Positions 26,283 to 35,520 of a stretch of DNA of 64,000 nucleotides are shown piece by piece. The translations under genes and the position numbers were made by a program. The notes below the pieces were generated by a model that was given only the letters and a program-made list of their open reading frames with translations, was not told the origin of the DNA and searched no databases. The stretch's first letter is position 1. Every line of letters starts with the position of its first letter. Source of the stretch: CAVQZA01 sp963724805 (GTDB lineage: Bacteria; Actinomycetota; Thermoleophilia; Gaiellales; Gaiellaceae); NCBI GenBank assembly GCA_963724805.1, contig CAVRWA010000011.1, positions 1 to 64,000 on the forward strand. Reading direction: 5' to 3'.

Positions 26283-26510
26283 GTGGCTGCAGCTCTACAG
26301 GCGATGCGCGAACTCCACTCGGAACGTGAGGCCGGCGCCGCTGCACGCCAGATCGAAACGCTACGGAAAGAGCTGGAGGCGATCGAAGACGTGGACCGCG
26401 CCGACTTCGAAGCGCTCCGCAAGCTCGGCTTCAGCACCGATCCGAGCGCCGTTGAGGAGAGCCTGCCGGCCGAGGAGCGCCCGTCGGCCGAAGAGACCCC
26501 GCCGGCGTAG
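26283..26510 (+). CDS. Small coiled-coil protein (75 aa)
   Basis: Its function is unknown. The product is dominated by a helix with charged heptads (ELHSEREAGAAARQIETLRKELEAIEDVDRADFEALRKLG) and ends in an acidic Pro/Glu tail (EESLPAEERPSAEETPPA). The GTG at 26283 is the longest start and the ATG at 26304 is an alternative. It precedes the SIR2 gene by ~130 bp on the same strand and could be a regulator or accessory subunit, but no motif supports that. Confidence 0.4.
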   Translation: MAAALQAMRELHSEREAGAAARQIETLRKELEAIEDVDRADFEALRKLGFSTDPSAVEESLPAEERPSAEETPPA

Positions 26511-26639
26511 TGGTGCTTCGAATGCCCTTTCAGTAGGGTGGAGCCCCCGTTCCCCGATCTCCATGGGGGAGGACGCACCCGAAGGAGCCGCCCGTGCGCC
26601 CCACCGCACCAGAATCCGTTCTAGAAGGACGTCGCAGCC

Positions 26640-27647
26640 TTGCCTGAGGCCGAGACGGAGCTCGCCGACGAGCTGGACGAACTCGCCGCCTCGATGCTGA
26701 GAGGGGAGGTGGTCCCCCTTCTTGGCGCCGGCGTGAACCTCTGCGGGCGCCCGGCCGACTTCACCTGGGTCCCCCGCGATCGGTGTCTTCCGGACGGCCG
26801 GGAGCTCGCGACCTACCTCGCAGAGGAGTTCAAAGCTCCGGACGAGCTCGCGCTGACGAAAGATCTCATCCGCGTCTCGCAGTTCATCGACTCCGTCAAG
26901 AACAGCGGCGGCAGGCTCGCGGGCGAGTTGCACGACATCTTCGACGTCGACGGCCTCGAGCCCGGCCCCATGCACCTGTTTCTAGCAAGGGCCGCGACGA
27001 TCGTCCGTGAACAGGGTCGGCTGAGGCAGATCCCCGTGATCCTGACCACGAACTACGACTACCTGCTCGAGCGTGCCTTCGAGCAAGCCGGCGAACCGTA
27101 CGACCTGATCACCTATGTCGCAACGAGCCCGAAGGAGCACATCGGACGCTTCATGCACTCGTCTCCGGACAAGCCGCCCCAGCCGATCGAGAACGCGACG
27201 GACTACCGCCTCGGGCAGCCGGAGACGCGGACGGTGATCGTCAAGCTCCACGGCCACGTCGTGCGGCGAGCGTCCGACGAGCTCGAAGAGTCAGAGGACT
27301 CCCCGGAGGACAACTACGTCATCACCGAGGACAACTACATCGACTACCTGACCCACACTGACCTCCACCTCCTGCTCCCCAAAGTCGTCCTCAAGACGCT
27401 GCGCAACAGCAGCTACCTCTTCCTCGGGTACGGCATGAAAGACTGGAATCTGCGGGCGATCCTGCGGCGGATCTGGGGCGAGCAGACGAGAAGCTGGAGA
27501 TCGTGGGCGATCCAGAAGGACGTCGACCCCATCGAGCAGGCCTTCTGGGAGAAACGGAGCGTCGAGATCATCAAGCTCGAGCTCGAGAAGTACATCGAGC
27601 TGCTGAGCGACGCCCTCGACAAGCGGATCGAGAGGCCCGCCCAGTGA
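26640..27647 (+). CDS. SIR2-family NADase (SIR2_2-type), probable conflict-system effector
   Basis: The 335-residue protein has the NAD-binding Rossmann motif PLLGAGVN (26-33). The TTNYD motif (136-140, with candidate catalytic Asn138) is followed by KLHGH (202-206, with the candidate catalytic His) and FLGYGMKDWNLR (261-272). The CxxC zinc-ribbon cysteines of deacetylase sirtuins are absent. This is the SIR2_2 form seen in defence NADases such as ThsA and DSR proteins, which deplete NAD+ when activated. TTG 26640 has AAGGA 10-14 nt upstream. An nSTAND1/WD40 gene starts 16 bp after its stop, which suggests an effector plus sensor-NTPase pair. Confidence 0.9.
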   Translation: MPEAETELADELDELAASMLRGEVVPLLGAGVNLCGRPADFTWVPRDRCLPDGRELATYLAEEFKAPDELALTKDLIRVSQFIDSVKNSGGRLAGELHDIFDVDGLEPGPMHLFLARAATIVREQGRLRQIPVILTTNYDYLLERAFEQAGEPYDLITYVATSPKEHIGRFMHSSPDKPPQPIENATDYRLGQPETRTVIVKLHGHVVRRASDELEESEDSPEDNYVITEDNYIDYLTHTDLHLLLPKVVLKTLRNSSYLFLGYGMKDWNLRAILRRIWGEQTRSWRSWAIQKDVDPIEQAFWEKRSVEIIKLELEKYIELLSDALDKRIERPAQ

Positions 27648-27663
27648 CCGAGACAGTCACCGA

Positions 27664-30600
27664 GTGACCGGCGCAGCGGCTGCCGCGGAGGCGCCACCCG
27701 CCTCGCCGTACCAGGGCCTCAGGCCCTACGAGGAGGCGGACGCAGCACTCTTCTTCGGGCGCGAGGCTGAAGGGGAGAACGTCGAGGCGAACCTCTTCTC
27801 GGACCGGCTCACGCTCCTCTACGGCCCGAGCGGGGTCGGCAAGAGCTCTGTCCTGCTCGCGGGCGTCGCCGGCTCTCTGCGCCGGCGCTCCCGGGACGAC
27901 CTCGCTGACGGTGCCGCAGCCGGCTTCGCCCTGATCGTCGTGCGCTCCTGGTCCGACGCCGCTCCCCTGCAGACGATCGCGGCCGCCACGCGCGCGGAGG
28001 TGACGGCGCTGCTCGACCGCGACGACCTGCCCGACCCGCCCGCCGGCGCGACGCTGGCGGAAGTGCTCGACCACTGGTGCGGCGAGGTGCACGGCAAGCT
28101 GCTCCTGCTGTTCGACCAGTTCGAGGAGTACTTCCTCTACCACGGCCAGGAGAGCGGTCCGGGCACCTTCGACCTCGAGTTCCCACAGGCAGTCAACCGA
28201 GCAGATTTACGGGCGAACTTCCTGCTTTCGATTCGCGACGACGCGCTCGCACAGCTCGACCGCTTCAAGGGCAGGATCCCGGGTCTGTTCGACAACCGAC
28301 TGCAGATCGACCACCTCGGGCTCGCTGCAGCCCGCGACGCCGTGACGCTGCCGATCAGGGAGTACAACCGTCACGTCCCGCCCGACCATGCGGTCGAGAT
28401 CGAAGACGAGCTCGTGGACGACGTCCTCGACCAGGTGCGGACAGACCGCGTCTCGCGCGAGTCCCTCGGCGCCGGAGCTCTGCGTGAAGGCGCGACCGCA
28501 GAAGCTCGCGTCGAGACACCGATCCTCCAGGTGGTGCTGACGGCCCTCTGGGAGAGAGAGGCCGAGCTCGGCTCACGGACGCTCCGCGCGGAGACACTTC
28601 GCGACGACCTCGGCGGAGCCGCGCAACTCCTCGGCGATCGCCTTAACGAGCGGATGGGGATGCTCGGCGGTGAGGAGCAGGAGATAGCGGCGAACATCGC
28701 CCGCTTTCTCGTTACGCCCTCGGGAACCAAGATCGCGTTGACGGCGGCCGACCTCAGCCAGTTGGCCTACGAGAAGCCCGATCTCGCCGCGGCGGCCACA
28801 CCCCGGGTCGAATCGGTACTGCAGAAGCTCGCCGAAGGAGACACACGCATCCTCCGGCCCGTCGCGCCGCAAGGAGGCAAGGGGGCTACGCGGTACGAGA
28901 TCTTCCACGACGTCCTCGGCGGCGCGGTGGTCGACTGGCGCTCGCGCTACATGCGGGAGCAGGAACGGCTCGAGCTCGAACGGCGAGCGGTCGCCGAGCG
29001 CGAGCGGCTCGAGCAGGAGAAGCGGGAGGCGGAGCAGCGGGAGCAGGTCGAGCGGCGGCGGGCGCGGACGTTCCGCGCCGTCGCCGGGGTGGCGCTCGCC
29101 CTCCTCGTCGCCGCCTGCTCGATCCTCGCGTACGCGCTCCTCCAGAAGTCGCGCGCCGAGCATGCGCGGGGCGTGAGCGGCGCGCAGGCGCTCGCGGCGC
29201 AGGCGCGGAACGCCCTCGGCGACGGGCGCCTCGGCACCGCTGTTCCGAGCGCCCTGGAGGCGTACGACCACGCGCCCGCCACGGCCGCTGCCCAGGACGC
29301 GCTCATCGACGTGATTCAGCAGGCAACGGGCCTGCGACGCCTGGTCCACTTCCAGGCGCCGGTCGGGGGGACGGCGGTCTCCCCGGGCGGCAGTGCGATC
29401 GCGGTCGCGACCGGTCACAAGGTCATGTTGCTCGACGGGCGCGGCGCGACTGTCGCGAACGCGACGGAACCGGTCGACGTGGGCGGCGTCGCGTTCAGCC
29501 CGAGCGGCGCCCGGCTGGCGGCCGCGCGCACGGACGGCACCGTCGCCCTGTACCGCGTTCGCGGCGACGGCCGTGGCCAGGCGACGGCACTCGAGCGCCT
29601 GCGCTCGCTCCCGACGCGGGCGGGGACCGCGCGGGCCGTCGCCTTCAGCCCCGACGGCCGCTGGCTCGCAGCCGCGACGGGCAACGGCGTCGTCGTATGG
29701 CGGCTCGGCGCGAGGGCCGCTCCGAGGCTACTCCAGCCTGTCGGCCCGAACCCCCGCGCGGTCTCCTTCTGCCCCGCCCTGCACGGCCGCGGGCCCGCTG
29801 TCGCCGCCGCATTCGACGACGGGCGCGTCGTCCTCTGGCCGAACCCCGCCGCTCGCGCGCGACGCGTAGTCCTGCAGGGCGCGCGGCCGCTGTCGGAGGG
29901 TGCCGTCGCCTGCTCCCCCGACGGCCTCACGCTCGCCGCGGCGGGGGACGACAGGATCGTCACGCTCTTCCGGCTCGACGGAAGCGCTCCGCCGGCTCGC
30001 CTCGGCGGCCACACGGACGGGATCGTGTCGCTCGCCTTCAGCGGCGACGGCCGCCTCCTCGCGTCCGGCGCCGACGACCACTCCGTCATCCTCTGGGACG
30101 TCCGCCGCGAGCGCCAGCTCGGCCGGCGGCTGCTGGCGCACACTCAGCCGGTGGTGTCCGTCGGCTTCGACCGGCGCGGCGCGACGCTCGCCGCGGGCTC
30201 CGGCGACGGTCGCGTCAGCGTCTGGGACGCCGCCGAGCTCGCGCTGTCCGGCGGAGGGATCGAGGTGACGCGCGACCGCGTGTTCGACGCCTCCTTCGGC
30301 GGCGGCGTCTTCGCGGCGGCGACGTCGGGCGCCCGGGTGCTCGTGCGCGGCGCTCTCGAGCCCGGCCGCCCGGGGCGCGCGCCCGAGGCCGAGGTGGGCG
30401 CGACGAGAATCGCCGTCGATCCCGGCGCCGGCTGGATCGCGCTCGGCTTCAAGGACGGGGTCGAGCTCTACCGCCTCCGCGGCGGCGTGCCCGACGAGCA
30501 CGAGCAACCGCTTGCGGGGGCGACGCGGCGGGTCGAGCGCATTGCGCTCGCGCGCGGCGGCAGGCTCGCCGCAGCACTCCCCGGCGGCGCAGTCCGCCTG

Positions 30601-31218
30601 TGGGGTGCGCCGCCCCGCACGAGATCGTTCGTCGATCTCCACCCCCCCGGCAGGCCGGGCTCGGCGTGCGCGCTCGACATCGCGGCGGACGGGCGTACCG
30701 TCGCGGCCGCGTACGCGTACGGCGGAGCGTGCGGCCAGAGGGAGGTTCGGGGCGGTCAGGTCGTGCTCTGGCGCGGAAGCGAGCGCCCCGTCGTGCTCCC
30801 CGGCGCCCTCGGCGACGTCGGCGACGTCGAGTTCGGCCCAGGCGGGACGCTCGCCGCGGCCGGAACCGACGCGATCGGCGTCTGGGACGTCGCGAAGGGC
30901 CGGCTGCGCGAGTCGCTGCCGGCGGGCGCGGACGCCGTTGCCTTCAGCGCCGACGGCCGCTGGCTCGCCTCGAGCGGAGCCGACGGATCGGTACGGCTCT
31001 GGGACGTCGACGCGGGCAGGCAGGTGGGCGACCCGCTGCCGACGCCGCCGCACGTCCCCGTCGCGGCGCTCGCGTTCACCGCGCCCTCGACGCTCGCGGC
31101 TGCGTACCGCGACGGCACTGCGGGCGTCTGGGATCTCGCGAGTTGGCGAATCGCGACGAGGCTCGACACGATCGCGCGGAGCCTCCGCGAGCGAGCGGGG
31201 AAAGGTGGCGGCGCTTGA
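27664..31218 (+). CDS. nSTAND1 NTPase with coiled coil, transmembrane helix and WD40 repeats
   Basis: The 1184-residue protein opens with the nSTAND1 signature SPYQGLRPYEEADAALFFGRE (14-34). Walker A is GPSGVGKSS (54-62) and Walker B LLLLFDQFEEYF (146-157). A winged-helix/helical region follows, then a Glu/Arg-rich coiled coil (about 430-468). One hydrophobic helix lies at about 475-495 (VALALLVAACSILAYALL). The rest (about 550-1170) is WD40 repeats (SVILWDV, RVSVWDA, AIGVWDV, SVRLWDV, TAGVWDL). Basic residues before the helix place the NTPase inside and the propeller outside. STAND NTPases act as ligand-triggered oligomerising switches. GTG 27664 is the start. The next gene overlaps its stop. 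Confidence 0.92.
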   Translation: MTGAAAAAEAPPASPYQGLRPYEEADAALFFGREAEGENVEANLFSDRLTLLYGPSGVGKSSVLLAGVAGSLRRRSRDDLADGAAAGFALIVVRSWSDAAPLQTIAAATRAEVTALLDRDDLPDPPAGATLAEVLDHWCGEVHGKLLLLFDQFEEYFLYHGQESGPGTFDLEFPQAVNRADLRANFLLSIRDDALAQLDRFKGRIPGLFDNRLQIDHLGLAAARDAVTLPIREYNRHVPPDHAVEIEDELVDDVLDQVRTDRVSRESLGAGALREGATAEARVETPILQVVLTALWEREAELGSRTLRAETLRDDLGGAAQLLGDRLNERMGMLGGEEQEIAANIARFLVTPSGTKIALTAADLSQLAYEKPDLAAAATPRVESVLQKLAEGDTRILRPVAPQGGKGATRYEIFHDVLGGAVVDWRSRYMREQERLELERRAVAERERLEQEKREAEQREQVERRRARTFRAVAGVALALLVAACSILAYALLQKSRAEHARGVSGAQALAAQARNALGDGRLGTAVPSALEAYDHAPATAAAQDALIDVIQQATGLRRLVHFQAPVGGTAVSPGGSAIAVATGHKVMLLDGRGATVANATEPVDVGGVAFSPSGARLAAARTDGTVALYRVRGDGRGQATALERLRSLPTRAGTARAVAFSPDGRWLAAATGNGVVVWRLGARAAPRLLQPVGPNPRAVSFCPALHGRGPAVAAAFDDGRVVLWPNPAARARRVVLQGARPLSEGAVACSPDGLTLAAAGDDRIVTLFRLDGSAPPARLGGHTDGIVSLAFSGDGRLLASGADDHSVILWDVRRERQLGRRLLAHTQPVVSVGFDRRGATLAAGSGDGRVSVWDAAELALSGGGIEVTRDRVFDASFGGGVFAAATSGARVLVRGALEPGRPGRAPEAEVGATRIAVDPGAGWIALGFKDGVELYRLRGGVPDEHEQPLAGATRRVERIALARGGRLAAALPGGAVRLWGAPPRTRSFVDLHPPGRPGSACALDIAADGRTVAAAYAYGGACGQREVRGGQVVLWRGSERPVVLPGALGDVGDVEFGPGGTLAAAGTDAIGVWDVAKGRLRESLPAGADAVAFSADGRWLASSGADGSVRLWDVDAGRQVGDPLPTPPHVPVAALAFTAPSTLAAAYRDGTAGVWDLASWRIATRLDTIARSLRERAGKGGGA

Positions 31219-32360
31219 CCGTTCGCTCGCGGTGGAGCACAATCGTACGCCCGAGAGGAAGGACCGAAGCCATCCTGCCCCGCCGCAGCGGGAAGCCAAC
31301 GACTACGCGCTGGGTCTTCGCCGGGCTCGCGGCGGCCGCCGTCGCGGCGGTCGGTGCGTACGGCGCGTCGCCGAACACCCCCTCGGTCAGCGCGCGGCCC
31401 GACTCTGCAGCGGACTGGGGATCTCGAGCCACGCCTCCGGATCCGTGCAGCAACCCCGCCGCGCTCCAAGGCGTGAACCCCGAGCAGTCGCGGACGCTCT
31501 GCCTCACGGCCGGCGCCGACACGAGGAAGGTGCCGGGCGGCAGCGGCCACCCGGCGATCGCCGTCTACGGTCTCGGTGGCAACGATCGGATCTCCGCGAC
31601 GAACGGCCCGGCCGATATCCACAGCGGCGCCGGGTACGACAAGGCGTGGGTGCTCGACGAGCGCTACGACACGTGGGGCCCAGACACGGAGCGGGTCTAC
31701 GACAAGTCCGGCCGGCGAATCCAGTCGCTTCGGACGGTGAACGCGTCGACGCAGTTCGTCCCCCCGCTGAGGCCGCCGCGAGAGGTCCGTCCCCTCGACC
31801 CGAGCGTGAGGTGCGAAACAGGGTCCACGGAGGGCACGTTCAGGATCCGGTTCTCGACCGAGCCTTTGCTGCGGGCATTCAATACGATCCCGGGCAAGGT
31901 CGAGTTCCAGAAGGTCGCCTACGCGGCGGGACTCGACCGGTGGGACGCGACCCGGAACGGGTGGTATCGGCTCGGGAGCGGGACCACCTCCTCGTACTGG
32001 GACGCGACTCGGAACGGCTGGGCCCCCCTCCAGAACGGGAACACCCCGTGGTACTGGGACGAGACCTACGACCGCGACTGGCCGAGGTCCCAGGACTACT
32101 GGCGCACGTACGACACGCTCGTTCGATCGAGTGTGTGGTTGTTCCGGATTCCGGGGAACGAAGCCGGCTACTACCGGGTGAGGCTCGCCTACCACTGGTA
32201 CGCCGACCAACAGTCCTACCGGGGGCAGACAGTCGACTTCCCCGACTACGACTGGGAGCAGTTCGCCCCGACCCACTACGACCTCAGCAACGACAAGACG
32301 TCGCGGTACCCCAAGGACACGTACTGCGCGTTCGGCGTCGATCCCGCCGCCGGTCCGTAG
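31215..32360 (+). CDS. Membrane-anchored extracytoplasmic protein of unknown function, third gene of the SIR2/STAND operon
   Basis: The 381-residue product has an N-terminal basic stretch, then a transmembrane segment (WVFAGLAAAAVAAVGAYG, about 32-50), and is otherwise extracytoplasmic. Residues ~100-150 contain an RTX-like stretch (YGLGGNDRISATNGPADIHSGAGYDKAW). The C-terminal half is rich in Trp, Tyr and Asp, with a repeated RWDATRNGW / YWDATRNGW / YWDETYD motif. I do not recognise a family. TTG 31215 overlaps the STAND stop as TTGA, which implies translational coupling. No other ATG or GTG in frame keeps the anchor. Confidence 0.65.
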   Translation: MTVRSRWSTIVRPRGRTEAILPRRSGKPTTTRWVFAGLAAAAVAAVGAYGASPNTPSVSARPDSAADWGSRATPPDPCSNPAALQGVNPEQSRTLCLTAGADTRKVPGGSGHPAIAVYGLGGNDRISATNGPADIHSGAGYDKAWVLDERYDTWGPDTERVYDKSGRRIQSLRTVNASTQFVPPLRPPREVRPLDPSVRCETGSTEGTFRIRFSTEPLLRAFNTIPGKVEFQKVAYAAGLDRWDATRNGWYRLGSGTTSSYWDATRNGWAPLQNGNTPWYWDETYDRDWPRSQDYWRTYDTLVRSSVWLFRIPGNEAGYYRVRLAYHWYADQQSYRGQTVDFPDYDWEQFAPTHYDLSNDKTSRYPKDTYCAFGVDPAAGP

Positions 32361-32877
32361 CCCCAAGGTGCGATTAGGGCGCTCGGCGCTCTATCGCGGC
32401 GGCGAGGCGGTGCAGCTCGCGCTCGGCCGCGCGTACGGCGCGTCGCCCGGCGGCAGTCGTTCGTTTGCCAGGCCTCATCCACTGAAAGCGCGCGAGTACG
32501 CACGTGAGGACAAGCTCAGGTCGAGTCGGTCGATAGCCACCGTGTAGACAGCACACGACGTTCGCCGCGGACCGGTTCGCCGACGCCACTAACGAAGCGG
32601 ATCGGAGCAGTGCGGCCACCTGCCCGCGCGCGGTTTGGTGAACCGGTCTTTCCCTGTGGTCGCGTTGCTGGTTCCCTTGAGGTGAGACTCGTTCCGGTCT
32701 TAGCGGCGGAGTGTTACCCTCCCGCGAAGCCACTGACGATCCAGCGCAGGGTATGGGTGCCAAGTCGGCGCCTGCCTGGCGAGTCGGCGGCCTGCCGCGA
32801 GATCGAGACTTCTACGGACGCGTCATCGAGCTGTTGCCGCCCCGCCGGTCAGTGTCAGGTTCGGCTTGGTTTCTAGC
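32361..32877. other. Gene-poor stretch between the operon and tRNA-Ser (517 bp)
   Basis: No convincing coding sequence is present. A minus-strand frame ending near 32374 encodes a basic 34-residue tail (MRPGKRTTAAGRRAVRAAERE), but it lacks a ribosome-binding site or homology clue. No integrase or transposase remnant is recognised. It forms the right edge of the accessory segment, next to the 3' end of the tRNA. Confidence 0.5.
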
Positions 32878-32963
32878 GGCGGGAGTGGGATTCGAACCCA
32901 CGAGACGCTCGCGCGCCCAGCGGTTTTCAAGACCGCCCCGTTCGACCGCTCCGGCATCCCGCC
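32878..32963 (-). tRNA. tRNA-Ser(TGA)
   Basis: The minus strand gives an 86-nt class II tRNA. The 7-bp acceptor GGCGGGA/TCCCGCC is perfect. The D arm is GCCGGAGCGGTCGAACGG. The anticodon loop is CTTGAAA with anticodon TGA, the variable arm is long (GGGCGCGCGAGCGTCTC), and the T arm has GTTCGAATC. CCA is not encoded. Its 3' end faces the accessory segment, and its anticodon region is partly duplicated at 24566-24589. Confidence 0.96.
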
Positions 32964-32999
32964 GGGGACGATCCTACGCGGCGGGGTATCTTGCGACCT

Positions 33000-34271
33000 A
33001 TGGCGCTGGATCAACAGGTCGACTTACGGGCGCTCGTCGAGCGGGAGGCCGCCGAGGCCGGGCGCTCGCTCGCGGCGCTCACCGACGACGGCGTCACCGG
33101 GGCGCTCGAGCGCGCGGCTGCGCTCGTGCACGAACGCCGCGCCGAGATCCTGCTCGCGAACGAGGCGGACTGCGCTGCCGCCGAGGGGAAGCTCGACGAG
33201 GGGATGCTCGACCGGCTGCGACTCGACGAGCGCCGTGTCGCCGCGCTCGCGGCGCAGGTCCAGGCGATGGCCGCGCTGCCGCCGCTCGAGCGCGAGGTCG
33301 GCACGCGCACGCTCGAGAACGGGCTCGTGGTCAGCGAGCGGCGGATCCCGATCGGCACGGTCGGCGCGAACTTCGAGGCGCGGCCGAACGTGGCGCTCGA
33401 CGTCGCCGGGCAGCTGCTGAAGAGTCTCAACACCGCAGTTCTGCGCACCGGGGGCGCGGCTCTGCGCACTGTCACCGTGCTCGTGGACGACGTGCTGCGG
33501 CCCGCGCTCGAGGACGCCGGGCTTCCGGGCGGCGCGGTCGGGCTCGTGCGCTCGCCGGATCGAGAGGGTGCGCGCGTGCTCGTCTCGCTGCCGAAGGTGC
33601 TGCCGCTCGTGATCCTCCGAGGCAGCGGCGAGACGACGGCGCAGCTCTCGCGCCTCGCGGCCGAGCACGGGGTGCGTGCGCTCGCGCACGCCGAAGGCGG
33701 CGGCGTCCTCTACGTCCATCCGGCCGCGTCGCGGGAGAAGACGCTCGCGATCGCGGAGGCGAGCCTCGACCGGCTCGGCGTCTGCAACCGGCTCAACCTG
33801 CTGCTCGTCGATCGCGGCGCGCGCGGGCTCCTGCCCGACCTGCTCGCGCTGCTCGACCGGCTCGGGATCGAGGCGCGGGGCACGGCACGAGTCGGCGAGG
33901 GCGTCCAACTGCTCGACGTCCGTCTCGGCCACGAGTGGGCGAACGACGCCAATCGGGTCTCGACGGTCACGCTCGACCTTGTCGACGACCTCGACGAGGC
34001 GGTGCGGCTCGCGAACGAGGAGACCTCCGGGCTCGCCGCGGGGATCGTGACCGAGGACGCGGAGGCGGCGCAGCGCTTCCTGGACGGCTACCGCGGCACC
34101 GCCGCGTACTGGCACGCGCCCACCCGCTACACCGACGGCTTCGAGCTGACGGGCGCGCCCGAGACCGGCATCAACGTCGACTGGGTGCCCGGCCCGCGCG
34201 GCCCGGTCACCTACCGCGACCTGTGGCTGCGCCAGTACCGAATCGTCGGTGACGGAACGCAGAGCCGCTGA
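33000..34271 (+). CDS. proA: Gamma-glutamyl phosphate reductase
   Basis: This is the NADPH-dependent second step of proline synthesis. The 423-residue aldehyde-dehydrogenase-fold enzyme has PIGTVGANFEARPNVALDVAGQLLKSLNTAVLRTGGAAL (cofactor binding). The catalytic Cys is in GVCNRLNLLLVD. LPLVILRGSGE, HAEGGGVLYVH and the C-terminal GAPETGINVDWVPGPRGPVTYRDLW block are also present. ATG 33000 is preferred over TTG 32991. proB follows after 3 bp, so the order is proA-proB, the reverse of the common arrangement. Confidence 0.95.
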   Translation: MALDQQVDLRALVEREAAEAGRSLAALTDDGVTGALERAAALVHERRAEILLANEADCAAAEGKLDEGMLDRLRLDERRVAALAAQVQAMAALPPLEREVGTRTLENGLVVSERRIPIGTVGANFEARPNVALDVAGQLLKSLNTAVLRTGGAALRTVTVLVDDVLRPALEDAGLPGGAVGLVRSPDREGARVLVSLPKVLPLVILRGSGETTAQLSRLAAEHGVRALAHAEGGGVLYVHPAASREKTLAIAEASLDRLGVCNRLNLLLVDRGARGLLPDLLALLDRLGIEARGTARVGEGVQLLDVRLGHEWANDANRVSTVTLDLVDDLDEAVRLANEETSGLAAGIVTEDAEAAQRFLDGYRGTAAYWHAPTRYTDGFELTGAPETGINVDWVPGPRGPVTYRDLWLRQYRIVGDGTQSR

Positions 34272-34274
34272 GCC

Positions 34275-35315
34275 GTGCGGCGCCCGGTCGTCGTCAAGTT
34301 CGGCACGAGTCTCATCGTCGGCCCGGGCGGACGGGTCCGGCGCACGGTGCTGCGCGGCCGCGCCCGGGAGATCGCCGAGCTCGTCAACGCCGGAACGCCG
34401 GTCTGCGTCGTCTCGTCCGGGGCGATCGCGCTGGGGCTGCCGCGGCTCGGCCTCGACCGTCGCCCGCGCTCGATGCCGCAGATGCAGGCGGCCTCGGCGC
34501 TCGGGCAGGCGCGCCTGCAGGCGGCATGGGACGACGCCCTGGGTCGCGAGGGCGTCTCGGCCGCGCAGGTCCTGCTAACCGGAAGGGAGATCGCCGACCG
34601 GGGGGCCTACGTCAACGCGCGCAACGCGCTCGCGGCGCTTCACGCGCTCGGCGTCGTTCCGGTCGTGAACGAGAACGACGCGACCGCGACGGACGAGATC
34701 TCACTCGGAGACAACGACGCGCTCGCGGCCCAGGTCGCGATCCTCGCCCGCGCGCGGCTGCTCGTGCTGCTGACCGAGGCCGAGGGCGTGTTCACGCGCG
34801 CGCCGGGCGAGCCGGGCGCCGAGCCGATCGGTGACGGGGCCGCGGTCGAGGGCGCCGTCTTCGGCAAGGCGACCTCGCTCGGGAGCGGTGGGATGGAGAG
34901 CAAGGTCGCCGCCGCGCAGATGGCGGTGGCGGCGGGCATCACCACCGTGATCGCGGGCGGGACGGGCGAGTCCGTGCTGGGGCCGATCGTCGCGGGCGAG
35001 CCGCGCGGGACCCGCTTCGCCGCCGAGGAGGGCACCCAGCCGGCGTTCAAGCTCTGGCTGCGCTTCGGCACGCCGGTCGTGGGCCGGCTGCACGTGGACG
35101 AGGGCGCGCGGCGCGCGGTGTCGGAGGAGGGGAGGAGCCTGCTCGCAGTCGGCGTCCTCGCCTGCGACGGCCGCTTCGAGGCCGGGGACGGGGTCGAGCT
35201 CGTCTGCGAGGGCGTCCCGTTCGCGAAAGGGCTGAGCGCCGGCAGCGCCGCTGAGCTCTCGGGACGCCCGCGCGGCGTGGAGGCCGTCCACCGCGACAGG
35301 CTGGTGCTCTACTAG
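34275..35315 (+). CDS. proB: Glutamate 5-kinase with PUA domain
   Basis: This is the first step of proline synthesis, phosphorylating glutamate, and the usual site of proline feedback. The 346-residue protein has the kinase motifs VVKFGTSLIVG, VCVVSSGAIALGLPRLG, NARNALAALHALGVVPVVNENDATATDE and LGSGGMESKVAAAQMA. A C-terminal PUA domain (GRLHVDEGARRAV ... GDGVELVCEG) is present, as in the long proB form. The start is GTG 34275, 3 bp after proA. Confidence 0.95.
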   Translation: MRRPVVVKFGTSLIVGPGGRVRRTVLRGRAREIAELVNAGTPVCVVSSGAIALGLPRLGLDRRPRSMPQMQAASALGQARLQAAWDDALGREGVSAAQVLLTGREIADRGAYVNARNALAALHALGVVPVVNENDATATDEISLGDNDALAAQVAILARARLLVLLTEAEGVFTRAPGEPGAEPIGDGAAVEGAVFGKATSLGSGGMESKVAAAQMAVAAGITTVIAGGTGESVLGPIVAGEPRGTRFAAEEGTQPAFKLWLRFGTPVVGRLHVDEGARRAVSEEGRSLLAVGVLACDGRFEAGDGVELVCEGVPFAKGLSAGSAAELSGRPRGVEAVHRDRLVLY

Positions 35316-35334
35316 CTCAAGCGAGAAGGCTCGT

Positions 35335-35520
35335 ATGCCGATCTTTCGGCCCATGGGTAGATCGGTGATCGCTCTCTGCGGCGGCTTCGGAGCCGTGGTC
35401 GGCGGCTACGTGCCCGAGCTCTGGGGAGCGTCGGGCTTCTCGCTCACGTCGCTCGTCTTCTCGGCTGTGGGCGGCGTCGCCGGGATCTGGCTCGCCGTGC
35501 GGGTCTACGGCGCGGTGTAA
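35335..35520 (+). CDS. Small two-helix membrane protein (61 aa)
   Basis: This short protein has two hydrophobic helices (SVIALCGGFGAVVGGYV and LVFSAVGGVAGIWLAVRVYG) separated by a Pro/Trp loop. It resembles many small unannotated inner-membrane proteins and has no assignable function. It begins 19 bp after proB and ends overlapping the convergent Tad coiled-coil gene by 16 bp. Confidence 0.6.
   Translation: MPIFRPMGRSVIALCGGFGAVVGGYVPELWGASGFSLTSLVFSAVGGVAGIWLAVRVYGAV

Noticed and set aside
32374..32763. Minus-strand frame (129 codons) before tRNA-Ser considered as an excisionase or integrase remnant
   Set aside because: Only a short basic tail is gene-like. No HTH or tyrosine-recombinase motifs (R..HxxR..Y) were found.
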